DNA of 32,915 bases from Cellulomonas iranensis NBRC 101100 = JCM 18110 (GCF_001552375.1 NZ_BCRB01000040.1:1-32915), one strand, 5' to 3'. Shown: positions 1 to 10,674, numbered from the stretch's first letter. The notes: generated by a model not told the origin, from the sequence alone. Program-made: numbers and translations.

Positions 1-209
1 GGCGCGGCACCCGCGGCGGGTCCGGTGCCGCCCGCGCGCGACCGTCCGTGACCCGCGGGGAGGCCCGAAGGTCCCTTCGTCGCCGTCTCCGCCGGTCGTA
101 ATCTCCTGGCAAAGAGCAGCCCGCAGGCGGCACCACGTCGCCCCCGCGGTGCGGCTCGCCGGGCACTCGCACGCCGTCGCCCGGTCCCCCCGAAGGCGAA
201 GGAGCTGCC
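1..209. other. Upstream intergenic region with possible end of a previous gene
   Basis: No complete gene is visible. A forward frame open from base 1 ends at a TGA at 49-51, giving an Ala/Pro-rich tail that could be the C-terminus of an upstream gene, but nothing in it is recognisable. A TAATCT hexamer at 99-104 could be the -10 box for the following gene, leaving a leader of roughly 100 bases; the matching -35 position (76-81, TTCGTC) is poor. An AAGGAG ribosome binding site at 199-204 serves the GTG at 210. Confidence 0.3.
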
Positions 210-2120
210 GTGAGCGCCACCGTGACCGGTCCCCTGGCGGACGTGTCTCTCGCACCCGAGGTGCGTGCGGCCCTCGAGGCCAGTCCGCGACTCGTGATCC
301 CCGCGACCCGCGAGGAGCTGTACCAGCTCGCGCTCGGCCCCGACGGCGGTCCCGTGTTCACGGTCGAGTACGACGTGAACGGCACGATGGTCCCCGAGGC
401 GACCGTCACGCGCTGCCGCAACGGCGTGGCCGTGAACTACCCCGAGGACTACATGCGCCGGCGCGACCCGGACTGCATGCGGATCGCCGACGACCTGCCG
501 ACCGACAAGCCGCGCTACCGCGACGTGTTCGGCGCGGAGTTCGACCCGACGCGCGCCGAGACGCTCGAGTGGCTCGGCACGCAGGAGCTCGTGGTCGTGC
601 CGTTCAAGGCCGGCGGCCCGCACTTCGGGTACCCGTCGCTCGCGATCGTGCCGCTCAACAGCGCGTTCTTCGCGCTCACGCTCGTCGACCTGCAGGGCTG
701 GGTGACGTTCGACGAGATCGGCGCGTTCACGCCCCGCTCGATCCTCTACGTCGCGCCGCCGTTCCGGCACACGCACTTCGACAGCCGCCAGGTCGTCGTG
801 CACAACCGGTCCGAGGTGCTGCACGAGGTCTGGGCGTACAACCTGTACCCGGGCCCGAGCGCCAAGAAGGGCGTGTTCTCGGTCCTGCTCGACATCGGCG
901 AGCACGAGGGCTGGCTCACGGCGCACGCGTCGAGCGTGCGCGTGACCACGCCGTACGAGAACGAGACCGTGATCATGCACGAGGGCGCGTCGGGCGGCGG
1001 CAAGTCCGAGATGTGCCAGGAGATCCGGCGCGAGGGCGACGGGCGCATCCTCGTCGGCACGAACGTCGTGCGCGACGAGCCGTACCACATCACGCTCGGC
1101 GAGACGTCGAAGCTCGCGCCCGTGACGGACGACATGACGCTGTGCCACCCGTCCATCCAGAAGGGCAACGGGCGGCTGTCGGTGGCGGACGCCGAGGCCG
1201 GCTGGTTCGTGCGCGTCGACAACCTCACGAGCTACGGCGAGGACCCGGCGTTCGAGCGGGCCGTCATCGAGCCGCAGGAGCCGCTGCTGTTCCTGTCGAT
1301 CGACGGCGTGCCGGACGCCACCGCGCTGCCGTGGGAGCACACGCTCGACTCCAACGGCAAGCGGTGCCCCAACCCGCGCGTCGTGATCCCGCGGACGTTC
1401 GTCAAGAACGTCATCTGCGAGCCCAAGGAGGTCGACGTCCGCACGTTCGGCGTCCGGATGCCGCTGTGCACGCGCGAGGCGCCGACGTACGGCGTCATGG
1501 GCATGATGCACATCGTGCCGCCGTCGCTCGCGTGGGTGTGGCGCCTGATCGCGCCGCGCGGCGACAAGAACCCGTCGATCGGCGAGAGCAAGGACGTCAA
1601 GAAGGCCCTCAAGCACGGTGGCATGGTCGCCGAGGGCGTCGGGTCGTACTGGCCGTTCTCGACCGGCACCAAGGTCGCGGCCGCGAACCTGCTGCTGCGC
1701 CAGATCGTCGAGAACGACCGCACGCGGTACGTCCTGACGCCGAACCAGCACATCGGCGCGTACAAGGTCGGGTTCTCGGCCGAGTGGCTGACCCGCGAGT
1801 ACCTGGCGCGGCGCGGCGGCGGGCGGATCCTGCCCGAGCAGCTCACGCCGGCCCGGTGCGCGCTGTTCGGCTACCGGCCCAAGGAGATCAAGCTCGACGG
1901 CCAGCAGATCCGGCCCACGCTGCTGCAGCCCGAGTACCAGTCGCAGGTCGGTCTCGACGCGTACGACGCGGGTGCGCGGATCCTCACGGACTTCTTCAAG
2001 TCCGAGCTCGAGCAGTTCCTCACCGAGGACCTCGACCCGCTGGGCCGCAAGATCATCGAGGTGGTCCTGCGCGACGGCACGGTGGCCGACTACGAGGAGC
2101 TCACGCCGCTGTACGTGTGA
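210..2120 (+). CDS. DUF4914 family protein with kinase-type P-loop
   Basis: A 636-residue protein that I recognise as DUF4914, a family of about this length with no assigned reaction. The GTG start is supported by AAGGAG six bases upstream. Residues 259-266 read GASGGGKS followed by E267, M268: a Walker A loop whose setting (GxSGxGKSE) resembles that of HPr kinase and, more distantly, PEP carboxykinase. Another striking block is GSYWPFSTG at 478-486. There is no signal peptide or clear membrane segment, so it should be cytoplasmic. It stands alone: a strong terminator follows directly, and the ATPase gene downstream has its own ribosome binding site. A role as a nucleotide-dependent kinase or carboxykinase-like enzyme is inference; the family assignment is more secure than any function. 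Confidence 0.85.
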   Translation: MSATVTGPLADVSLAPEVRAALEASPRLVIPATREELYQLALGPDGGPVFTVEYDVNGTMVPEATVTRCRNGVAVNYPEDYMRRRDPDCMRIADDLPTDKPRYRDVFGAEFDPTRAETLEWLGTQELVVVPFKAGGPHFGYPSLAIVPLNSAFFALTLVDLQGWVTFDEIGAFTPRSILYVAPPFRHTHFDSRQVVVHNRSEVLHEVWAYNLYPGPSAKKGVFSVLLDIGEHEGWLTAHASSVRVTTPYENETVIMHEGASGGGKSEMCQEIRREGDGRILVGTNVVRDEPYHITLGETSKLAPVTDDMTLCHPSIQKGNGRLSVADAEAGWFVRVDNLTSYGEDPAFERAVIEPQEPLLFLSIDGVPDATALPWEHTLDSNGKRCPNPRVVIPRTFVKNVICEPKEVDVRTFGVRMPLCTREAPTYGVMGMMHIVPPSLAWVWRLIAPRGDKNPSIGESKDVKKALKHGGMVAEGVGSYWPFSTGTKVAAANLLLRQIVENDRTRYVLTPNQHIGAYKVGFSAEWLTREYLARRGGGRILPEQLTPARCALFGYRPKEIKLDGQQIRPTLLQPEYQSQVGLDAYDAGARILTDFFKSELEQFLTEDLDPLGRKIIEVVLRDGTVADYEELTPLYV

Positions 2121-2145
2121 CGATCCCGCCGGGCCCGCCCGGCAC

Positions 2146-2183
2146 CCGAGGGGCCGCGTCCTGCGACGGATGCGGCCCCTCGG
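2146..2183 (+). terminator. Strong hairpin terminator after DUF4914 gene
   Basis: CCGAGGGGCCGC at 2146-2157 pairs perfectly with GCGGCCCCTCGG at 2172-2183. The stem extends inward by four more pairs (one G-U), leaving a six-base loop. It lies 25 bases past the DUF4914 stop. There is no T tract, as is usual in high-GC actinobacteria. Confidence 0.75.
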
Positions 2184-2306
2184 CGTCCCCGCCGCGCGCC
2201 GTGCTCCCCGCCCGCCGTTCTCCCGGCCCGCCGTTCCCTGCGCGCGCCGCGCGTGCCACGATGCCAGGAGGGTGATCGCCGGACCGACGCAGCGACGGGG
2301 TGAGCG

Positions 2307-5036
<2,730 letters not shown>

Positions 5037-5074
5037 CCGGGCACCACCGGTCCCGCGGTCGGGTCGACGTGCGG

Positions 5075-5389
5075 TCAGGCCGGCGTGCGCTCGGGCGGGA
5101 CGCGCTCGGGCGGCACGAACCAGCTCACGGACCGCGCGACGTCGCCCGCGCGCAGCCAGGTGTGCCGCTCGGACCGCGGGTCGTGGTCGTGCTCGCGCCA
5201 CGCGACCATCACGTGCGTGCGCGTCCACCGGATCGCGCGCGCCGCGCGCCACTCCTCGGTGCCGTCGGACCACACGAGCCGGACGACGACCGCGACGTCG
5301 CCCTGCGGGCGCGTCGGGATGCCGTCGGGGACCTCGCTGTTGGCGACGTCCCGCGCGGGCGGGCGCGGCGGGGTCGAGCGGTCGGGCAT
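5075..5389 (-). CDS. Small unknown protein under an SOS box
   Basis: A 104-residue protein I do not recognise. The first 30 residues are Pro/Arg-rich and probably disordered. Residues from about 30 look like alternating beta strands rich in Trp, Arg and Val (VVVRLVWSDGTEEWRA, then HVMVAWREHDHD, then SVSWFVPP), which could form a small barrel. There is no signal peptide or membrane segment. What makes it credible is its promoter: a TACGAT -10 six bases before the ATG and a perfect LexA-type palindrome immediately upstream, so it is probably a leaderless, DNA-damage-induced gene. Its biochemical role is unknown. It converges with the P-type ATPase gene. Confidence 0.65.
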   Translation of the reverse strand: MPDRSTPPRPPARDVANSEVPDGIPTRPQGDVAVVVRLVWSDGTEEWRAARAIRWTRTHVMVAWREHDHDPRSERHTWLRAGDVARSVSWFVPPERVPPERTPA

Positions 5390-5395
5390 GGACCC

Positions 5396-5417
5396 ATCGT
5401 ATCGAACACGTGTTCGA
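5396..5417 (-). promoter_or_regulatory. SOS box (LexA operator) overlapping a leaderless promoter
   Basis: TCGAACACGTGTTCGA at 5402-5417 is a perfect 16-base palindrome and fits the actinobacterial LexA consensus TCGAAC-N4-GTTCGA. On the minus strand it is followed at once by TACGAT (5401-5396), a good -10 box, and then six bases before the ATG at 5389. LexA bound here would cover the -35/-10 spacer of the small gene. The -35 hexamer itself is poor. Confidence 0.8.
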
Positions 5418-5478
5418 CCGCATCACGCTGGTGCGATCTTTCACCCGGACCGGACGGCGCCGCGCCCCGGGGGCGCCG

Positions 5479-5889
5479 TCACGCGACCTGGTGGATCCGC
5501 ACCATGTTCCCGGCGGGGTCGCGGAACGCGCAGTCCCGCACGCCGTACGGCTGGTCGGCGGGCTCCTGCACGACCTCGGCGCCACCGGCCTGCACCTGCG
5601 CGAACACCGCGTCCACGTCGGACGTGCCGAGCACGACCGCGCCGTACGAGCCCTTCGCCATGAGCTCGGCGATCACGCGTCGCTCGTCCTCGGTGACGCC
5701 CGGGTCGGCCGCCGGCGGGTGCAGCACGACCGACGTGAGCGGCTGCGCGGGCGGGCCCACGGTGATCCAGCGCATCGCGCCGTGGCCGACGTCGTTGCGC
5801 ACCTCGAACCCGAGCACGTCGCGGTAGAACACGAGCGACGCCTCAGGGTCGTCGGCCGGCAGGAACGCGAGATGGAGGAACAGGTCCAT
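5479..5889 (-). CDS. VOC (glyoxalase/bleomycin-resistance) family protein
   Basis: A 136-residue protein of the vicinal-oxygen-chelate fold, from the ATG at 5889; a GTG three codons earlier is possible but less likely. The N-terminal LHLAFLPADDPEASLVFYRD and the C-terminal VRDCAFRDPAGNMVRIHQV are the two characteristic beta-alpha-beta-beta modules, with His6 as a candidate metal ligand. These small proteins act as lyases, dioxygenases or drug-binding proteins, and the substrate cannot be read from sequence. The gene starts 10 bases after the stop of the AraC regulator, so the two are surely cotranscribed. AraC/VOC pairs of this kind recur in actinobacteria. The protein is cytoplasmic. Confidence 0.88.
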   Translation of the reverse strand: MDLFLHLAFLPADDPEASLVFYRDVLGFEVRNDVGHGAMRWITVGPPAQPLTSVVLHPPAADPGVTEDERRVIAELMAKGSYGAVVLGTSDVDAVFAQVQAGGAEVVQEPADQPYGVRDCAFRDPAGNMVRIHQVA

Positions 5890-5899
5890 GCGGGCCACG

Positions 5900-6349
5900 C
5901 TAGGCCGACGCGCCCGCCGCGGACTTCTCGGATCCTGACGGGTCCCGGCGCGGCCGCATGACCTGCTTGACGACGCACCCGGGGAGCCCCGCGCCCTGCC
6001 CGGCCGCGAGGCGCCGGTAACGCCCCGGCGAGACGCCGACGAGCTCGGTGAACCGCGTCGTGAACGTGCCGAGCGACCCGCACCCGACCGCGAAGCAGAC
6101 CTCGGTGACCGACAGGTCGCCGCGCCGCAGCAGGGCCATCGCGCGCTCGACGCGACGCGTCATGAGGTACGCGTACGGCGGCTCGCCGAACGCGGCGCGG
6201 AACCGCCGGCTGAGGTGCCCGGCGGACATGTGCGCGCCCCGCGCGAGCGCCTCGACGTCGAGCGGCTGCGCGTAGTCCCGGTCGATGCGGTCACGCACCG
6301 TGCGCAGCAGCCGCAGCTCGCGCAGCCGCGCGTCCGCATCGGTCGTCAT
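5900..6349 (-). CDS. AraC family transcriptional regulator
   Basis: A 149-residue regulator consisting of little more than the AraC-type DNA-binding domain. The ATG at 6349 is chosen because GGGAGGGG stands just upstream; the frame stays open further up without a better start. The first helix-turn-helix lies around residues 28-55 (LDVEALARGAHMSAGHLSRRF) and the second around 76-105, ending in the hallmark GVSPGRYRR. There is no N-terminal effector domain, so any signal must be sensed by the short tails or by a partner. The C-terminal tail includes a Cys (PGCVVKQV). It heads an operon with the VOC gene, which it probably controls. Confidence 0.9.
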   Translation of the reverse strand: MTTDADARLRELRLLRTVRDRIDRDYAQPLDVEALARGAHMSAGHLSRRFRAAFGEPPYAYLMTRRVERAMALLRRGDLSVTEVCFAVGCGSLGTFTTRFTELVGVSPGRYRRLAAGQGAGLPGCVVKQVMRPRRDPSGSEKSAAGASA

Positions 6350-6467
6350 GGCACCAGCGTGCCCCTCCCGCGTGCGTGTGACCAGCGCCACGACGCACGA
6401 CCGGCGCCCCCGGGAGCCGCGTGCGACGCTGGGCCGGACGTGCGCGCCGCGCACCGGGAGGGGTGCC

Positions 6468-8045
6468 ATGCCGAGGGGTCACGAGGGCCGCGCGCGCGGT
6501 GTGCTGCAGCCCCACGTGCGGTCGACGCTCGTGCGGCGCCTGGACCGCGCGGCGCACGACCGCACCGCCGCGCGCCGGCTCGGCCCGCGCGCCGACGCCG
6601 CGCTGGTGCGGCTCTCGACCGCCGCGGACCGCTCGCGCCTGTGGTGGGCGGTCGGCGCGGGCCTGGCGCTGACGGGCGCGCGCGGGCGGCGTGCCGCGCT
6701 GCGCGGCCTGGGGTCGGTCGCGGTCGCGAGCGCACTGGCGAACCTGCTCGGCAAGGTCGTGTTCGGCGGGGCCCGCCCCGACGCGACGACGCTGCCGTGG
6801 GTGCGCCGGCTCGCGCGGCAGCCGACGTCGGGCTCGTTCCCGTCGGGGCACAGCGCGTCGGCCGCCGCGTTCGCGACCGGCGTCGCGCTCGAGTGGCCCG
6901 CCGCGGGCGCGGCCGTCGCACCCGTGGCCGGGGCCGTCGCGTACTCGCGCCTGCACGTCGCCGCGCACTGGACGTCCGACGTCGTCGCCGGCGCCGCGCT
7001 GGGGGCCGGGGTCGCGCTCGTCGGGCGACGGCTCGTGCCGTCCGGCGACCTGCCCGGCCCGGACGTCCCCGCGGGCCCGCCGGCCGTCGTGCCCGCGCTG
7101 CCGGAGGGCGAGGGGCTCACGGTCGTGGTCAACCCGCGCTCGGGCGCGTCGAGCGTGCGCCTGCGGCCCGTGACCGAGCAGGTGCGCGCGGCGCTCCCCC
7201 GCGCGCGCGTCGTCGAGCTCGCCGACGGCACGTCGGCCACCGACCTCGTGGCGCGGGCCGTGGCCGCCGGTGCACGCGCGGTCGGCGTCGCGGGCGGCGA
7301 CGGCACGGTCGGTGCGGTCGCGCACGCGGCGCGCGCGCACGGTCTGCCGCTCGCGGTCTTCCCGACCGGCACGCTGAACCACTTCGCGCGCGCCGCCGAC
7401 CTCACGTCGGTCACGGCCACGGCCCGCGCGGTCGAGACCGGCACGGCCGTGACGGTCGACGTCGGCGAGCTCACGGTCGGCGACGACGCCCCGGTGACGG
7501 TCCTCAACACGTTCTCGGTGGGCGTCTACCCCGAGCTCGTGACGACCCGCGACCGGCTCGCGCCGCGCCTGGGCAAGCCCGTCGCCGCGCTCGTGGCGGC
7601 CGCGCGCACGCTGCGCGCGGCCGAGCCCGTCGCGCTCGTCGTCGACGACGAGGACGGCCGCTGGTGGTCGGTCTTCGCGGGCGTCGACCGCTACCACCCG
7701 ACGAGCCTCGCCCCCGTCGCGCGCCGCCGCCTCGACGACGGGCTGCTCGACGTGCGTGACGCGCGCGACGGGACGGCGCACAGCCGGCTGCGCACGTTCC
7801 TCGAGGCCGCGGGCGGCGACCTGGGGGCGCGCCTCGCGCACGCCGTGCCACCCGTGCGGCGGCGGCTGGTCGTGCGGCAGCGCGGCGCGACCGCGCTGCG
7901 CGTGCGCGCGCGGGACGACGGGCAGCCCGTGGTGCTCGCGCACGACGGCGAGACGACCGACCTGCCGGCGGGTGCGACCGCGCACCTGCGGCTGCTGCCC
8001 GCGGCGCTCGTCGTCTACGCGCCGCACGACCCGCGCGACGGCTGA
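6468..8045 (+). CDS. PAP2 phosphatase fused to diacylglycerol/sphingosine kinase-like domain
   Basis: A 525-residue bifunctional lipid enzyme. The N-terminal half is a PAP2 acid phosphatase with all three signature motifs: KVVFGGARPD from K96, PSGH at 125-128, and SRLH-AAH-D with H163, H167 and D171. The C-terminal half, from about residue 215, is a DAGK/YegS-type lipid kinase catalytic domain with VVNPRSGAS, the nucleotide loop GGDGT at 276-280 and PTGTLNHFARA. Hydrophobic segments in the first half suggest membrane association. The fusion is a known actinobacterial architecture and would couple phosphatidate dephosphorylation with lipid phosphorylation. The ATG at 6468 is preferred to earlier in-frame starts because of the GGGAGGGG upstream and the divergent AraC promoter region. 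It is divergent from the AraC/VOC operon. Confidence 0.9.
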   Translation: MPRGHEGRARGVLQPHVRSTLVRRLDRAAHDRTAARRLGPRADAALVRLSTAADRSRLWWAVGAGLALTGARGRRAALRGLGSVAVASALANLLGKVVFGGARPDATTLPWVRRLARQPTSGSFPSGHSASAAAFATGVALEWPAAGAAVAPVAGAVAYSRLHVAAHWTSDVVAGAALGAGVALVGRRLVPSGDLPGPDVPAGPPAVVPALPEGEGLTVVVNPRSGASSVRLRPVTEQVRAALPRARVVELADGTSATDLVARAVAAGARAVGVAGGDGTVGAVAHAARAHGLPLAVFPTGTLNHFARAADLTSVTATARAVETGTAVTVDVGELTVGDDAPVTVLNTFSVGVYPELVTTRDRLAPRLGKPVAALVAAARTLRAAEPVALVVDDEDGRWWSVFAGVDRYHPTSLAPVARRRLDDGLLDVRDARDGTAHSRLRTFLEAAGGDLGARLAHAVPPVRRRLVVRQRGATALRVRARDDGQPVVLAHDGETTDLPAGATAHLRLLPAALVVYAPHDPRDG

Positions 8046-8089
8046 CACCGCGACACCTGGGCGCACGGGGCACGCACGGGCGCGTCCTC

Positions 8090-8245
8090 TACGATCGTCG
8101 ACGCCGCGGGAACACGGCGACCCTCGCGACGTTCCCCACGCGTCCCCCTTCACCGACCCGGAGATCCGATGGACCCCGACAGTCCCGGGCACAGTCCCGT
8201 GCCCCGCCCCTGCCACGCGACGACGCGACGGGGGGTGGGGCACCG
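8090..8245 (+). promoter_or_regulatory. Promoter and long structured 5' leader of the CNNM operon
   Basis: TACGAT at 8090-8095 is a good -10 box and predicts transcription from about 8102, giving a leader of roughly 145 bases. The leader holds a short upstream ORF (8169-8255) and two overlapping hairpins. Hairpin A is GGGCAC (8187-8192) with GTGCCC (8199-8204). Hairpin B is GCCCCGCCCC (8201-8210) with GGGGTGGGGC (8232-8241), ten pairs including one G-U. B covers the Shine-Dalgarno region of the gene at 8246. A and B share 8201-8204, so they cannot both form. This is the layout of a translational attenuator; the function is inferred. Confidence 0.55.
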
Positions 8246-8255
8246 ATGTGGGTGA
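8169..8255 (+). CDS. Proline-rich leader peptide, MgtL-like (putative)
   Basis: A 28-codon ORF with its own ribosome binding site (GGAG at 8160-8163, five bases before the ATG). It begins MDPDSPGHSPVPRP, with five prolines in the first 14 residues and acidic residues alternating with proline at positions 2-6. The Salmonella mgtL peptide, which lets low Mg2+ or slow proline decoding switch on the MgtA Mg2+ transporter, begins with a very similar acidic-Pro pattern (MEPDP). Here the downstream gene is a CNNM protein, a family linked to Mg2+ transport. The ORF stops 10 bases inside that gene in another frame. Codons 11-14 form the left arm of the hairpin that hides the downstream ribosome binding site. 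Its small size means chance cannot be excluded. Confidence 0.5.
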   Translation: MDPDSPGHSPVPRPCHATTRRGVGHRCG

Positions 8256-9655
8256 TCACCCTGCTGCTCGGCGTGCTCGTCATCCTGGCGATCACCGCCG
8301 CGACCGCGTACTTCGTGGCGCAGGAGTTCGGCTACATGTCCGTCGACCGGTCGCGGCTCGCCGCCCGGGCCGAGGCCGGTGACGCCGGTGCGCGCAAGGC
8401 GCTCGAGGTCACGCGCCGCACGTCCTTCATGCTGTCGGGCGCCCAGCTCGGCATCACCGTCACGGGCCTGCTCGTCGGGTACGTGGCCGAGCCGCTGGTC
8501 GGCGAGTCGATCGGCGAGGCCCTCGGCCTCGTGCACCTGCCGACGGGCGTCGGCATCGCGGTCGGCACCGTGCTCGCGCTGCTGTTCTCGACGTTCGTGC
8601 AGATGCTGTTCGGCGAGCTGTTCCCCAAGAACCTCGCCATCGCGCGCCCCGAGCCGACGGCCGTGCGGCTCGCGACGTCGACCATCTGGTACCTGCGCGG
8701 GTTCGGCTGGCTCATCCGCGTGTTCGACGCGGCGTCGAACGCGCTGCTCAAGGTGCTGGGCATCGAGCCCGTGCACGACGTCGAGCACTCGGCGACCGCG
8801 CGCGACCTCGAGCACATCGTCGCGGACTCGACCGACCTGCCGCGCGAGCTGTCGGTGCTGCTGGACCGCATCATCGACTTCCCGCAGCGCGACGTCGAGC
8901 ACGCGATGGTGCCGCGCTCGCGCGTCGACACGGTGACCCCCGACACGGGCGTCGCGCGCCTGCGCGAGCTCATGTCCGACGGGCACTCGCGCTACCCGGT
9001 GCTCGACGACGAGTCCGTCACGGGCGTCGTGCACCTGCCCGACGTGCTGCGCTGCACCGACCCGTCGGCGACCGCGGCGCGCCTGCAGCGCCCCGCCGCG
9101 CTCGTGCCCGAGTCGATGGCGCTGACGGACGCGGTACGCCTGCTGGTCGGCTCGGACAACCAGCTCGCGGTCGTCATCGACGAGTACGGCGGCTTCGCCG
9201 GTGCGCTGTCCCTCGAGGACGTCGCCGAGGAGCTCGTGGGCGAGATCCACGACGAGCACGACCCGCTCGACGCGGCCGACGCGACCGAGCAGGACGACGG
9301 CTCGTGGCTCGTCGCGGGCGACGTGCACGTCGACGAGGTCGAGCGCGCGCTCGGCCGCGACCTGCCGCGCGACGACTACGAGACGATCGCCGGCCTGGCG
9401 ATCGACGCGCACGGCGCGCTGCCCCCCGAGGGCACGGTCCTGCAGGTGCCGCTGCCGCCCGACCCGGCGCTGCTCGCCGAGGCGGGCGAGCCGCCCGCCG
9501 AGGTGCTGCGCATCGAGGTCCTCGACGTCGAGCGGCACGTGCCCTCGCGCGTCCGCCTGAGCGTCGAGCAGGCCGAGCCGGACGGGCAGGACGAGGGGGC
9601 CGAGCAGCACGAGGACGAGCCCGCGGACGCCGCGGACCAGGAGGTCGAGCGATGA
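8246..9655 (+). CDS. CNNM/HlyC-CorC family membrane protein with CBS pair
   Basis: A 469-residue membrane protein. Residues 1 to about 190 form the DUF21/CNNM domain with hydrophobic segments and the conserved GELFPK at 123-128. A CBS pair follows at about 210-340, then a CorC_HlyC domain at about 360-440, and an acidic tail rich in Glu, Asp and Gln. The family is annotated as hemolysin, but the better-studied members are Mg2+ (or Co2+) transporters, with the CBS pair sensing nucleotide or Mg2+; that role is inferred here. The gene is the first of two coupled CNNM genes: its TGA overlaps the next ATG. Its ribosome binding site (GGGGGTGGGG) can be hidden in the leader hairpin. Confidence 0.92.
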   Translation: MWVITLLLGVLVILAITAATAYFVAQEFGYMSVDRSRLAARAEAGDAGARKALEVTRRTSFMLSGAQLGITVTGLLVGYVAEPLVGESIGEALGLVHLPTGVGIAVGTVLALLFSTFVQMLFGELFPKNLAIARPEPTAVRLATSTIWYLRGFGWLIRVFDAASNALLKVLGIEPVHDVEHSATARDLEHIVADSTDLPRELSVLLDRIIDFPQRDVEHAMVPRSRVDTVTPDTGVARLRELMSDGHSRYPVLDDESVTGVVHLPDVLRCTDPSATAARLQRPAALVPESMALTDAVRLLVGSDNQLAVVIDEYGGFAGALSLEDVAEELVGEIHDEHDPLDAADATEQDDGSWLVAGDVHVDEVERALGRDLPRDDYETIAGLAIDAHGALPPEGTVLQVPLPPDPALLAEAGEPPAEVLRIEVLDVERHVPSRVRLSVEQAEPDGQDEGAEQHEDEPADAADQEVER

Positions 9656-10674
9656 GCACGTGGGTCGTCGTCGTCGTGACGGTCGCGATCATCGCGCTGT
9701 CCGCGTTCTTCGTCGCCGTCGAGTTCGCGATGCTGGCGGCACGCCGCCACCGCCTCGAGGACGCCGCCGGCTCCAGCCGGTCGGCACGCGCCGCGCTGCG
9801 CAGCTCGCACGAGCTGACGGTCCTGCTCGCGGGCGCGCAGCTCGGCATCACGGCGTGCACGCTCGCGCTCGGCGCGATCACCAAGCCCGCGGTGCACCAC
9901 TGGCTCACGCCGCTGTTCGCGTCGTGGGGCCTGCCGGCCGTGCCGGCCGACGTGCTGGGGTTCGTCCTCGCGCTCGTCGTCGTGACGTTCCTGCACCTCG
10001 TGGTCGGCGAGATGGCGCCCAAGTCGTGGGCCATCGCGCACCCCGAGTCGTCGGCGCAGCTGCTCGCGCTGCCGATGCGCGCGTTCATGTGGGCCGTGCG
10101 GCCCGTGCTGCGGGCGCTCAACGAGACCGCCAACCGGATGCTGCGCCGCGTGGGCGTCGAGCCGGTCGACGAGATGGCCGCGGGCACCGACCCGGCGTCG
10201 CTGCGCCACCTGGTCGAGCACTCCGCGAACGTGGGCGCGCTCGACGCGGCGTTCTCGCGGCAGCTCTCGCAGGCGCTCGACCTGCAGCGCATGACGGTCG
10301 GCGACCTCGCCGACCCGAGCGCGGCGCCGGTGACGGTGCCGACGGGCGGGACGGTCGAGGACGTGCAGCGCGTGTCGCTCGAGAGCGGGCACCTGCGCAT
10401 CCTCGTCGGCGACGGGGACGCGGTGTCGGGGGTCGTGCACGTGCGCGACACCCTCACGAGCCCGCCCGAGGCACCGCTCGCGCCGTTCGTGCGGCCCGTG
10501 TACGAGCTGCCGGCGGACACGCTGGTCGCGACCGCGTTCGCGGGCATGCGCGAGGGTCGCCACCACCTCGCGGTCGTCACGGGCGGCGAGCGCGCGCTCG
10601 TCGTGACGCTCGCCGACGTCGTGGAGCGGCTGCTGCCGCGCGCGACCGGCGCACCGGTGCCCGCGGGGGTCTGA
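9652..10674 (+). CDS. Second CNNM/hemolysin family membrane protein (short form)
   Basis: A 340-residue paralogue of the upstream protein. The ATG lies in an ATGA overlap with the previous stop, so translation is probably coupled. The N-terminal DUF21/CNNM domain covers residues 1 to about 180, with GEMAPK at 119-124 matching the motif of its partner. A divergent CBS-like region follows (about 205-335). The C-terminal CorC_HlyC domain present in the first protein is missing. Pairs of one long and one short CNNM gene are common in actinobacteria, and a heteromeric membrane complex is plausible but not shown. A very strong hairpin follows the stop. Confidence 0.92.
   Translation: MSTWVVVVVTVAIIALSAFFVAVEFAMLAARRHRLEDAAGSSRSARAALRSSHELTVLLAGAQLGITACTLALGAITKPAVHHWLTPLFASWGLPAVPADVLGFVLALVVVTFLHLVVGEMAPKSWAIAHPESSAQLLALPMRAFMWAVRPVLRALNETANRMLRRVGVEPVDEMAAGTDPASLRHLVEHSANVGALDAAFSRQLSQALDLQRMTVGDLADPSAAPVTVPTGGTVEDVQRVSLESGHLRILVGDGDAVSGVVHVRDTLTSPPEAPLAPFVRPVYELPADTLVATAFAGMREGRHHLAVVTGGERALVVTLADVVERLLPRATGAPVPAGV

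Noticed and set aside
8096..8245. M-box (ykoK) Mg2+ riboswitch in the CNNM leader
   Set aside because: I cannot find the conserved M-box core or its multi-stem layout; the leader is explained better by a short ORF with two hairpins.
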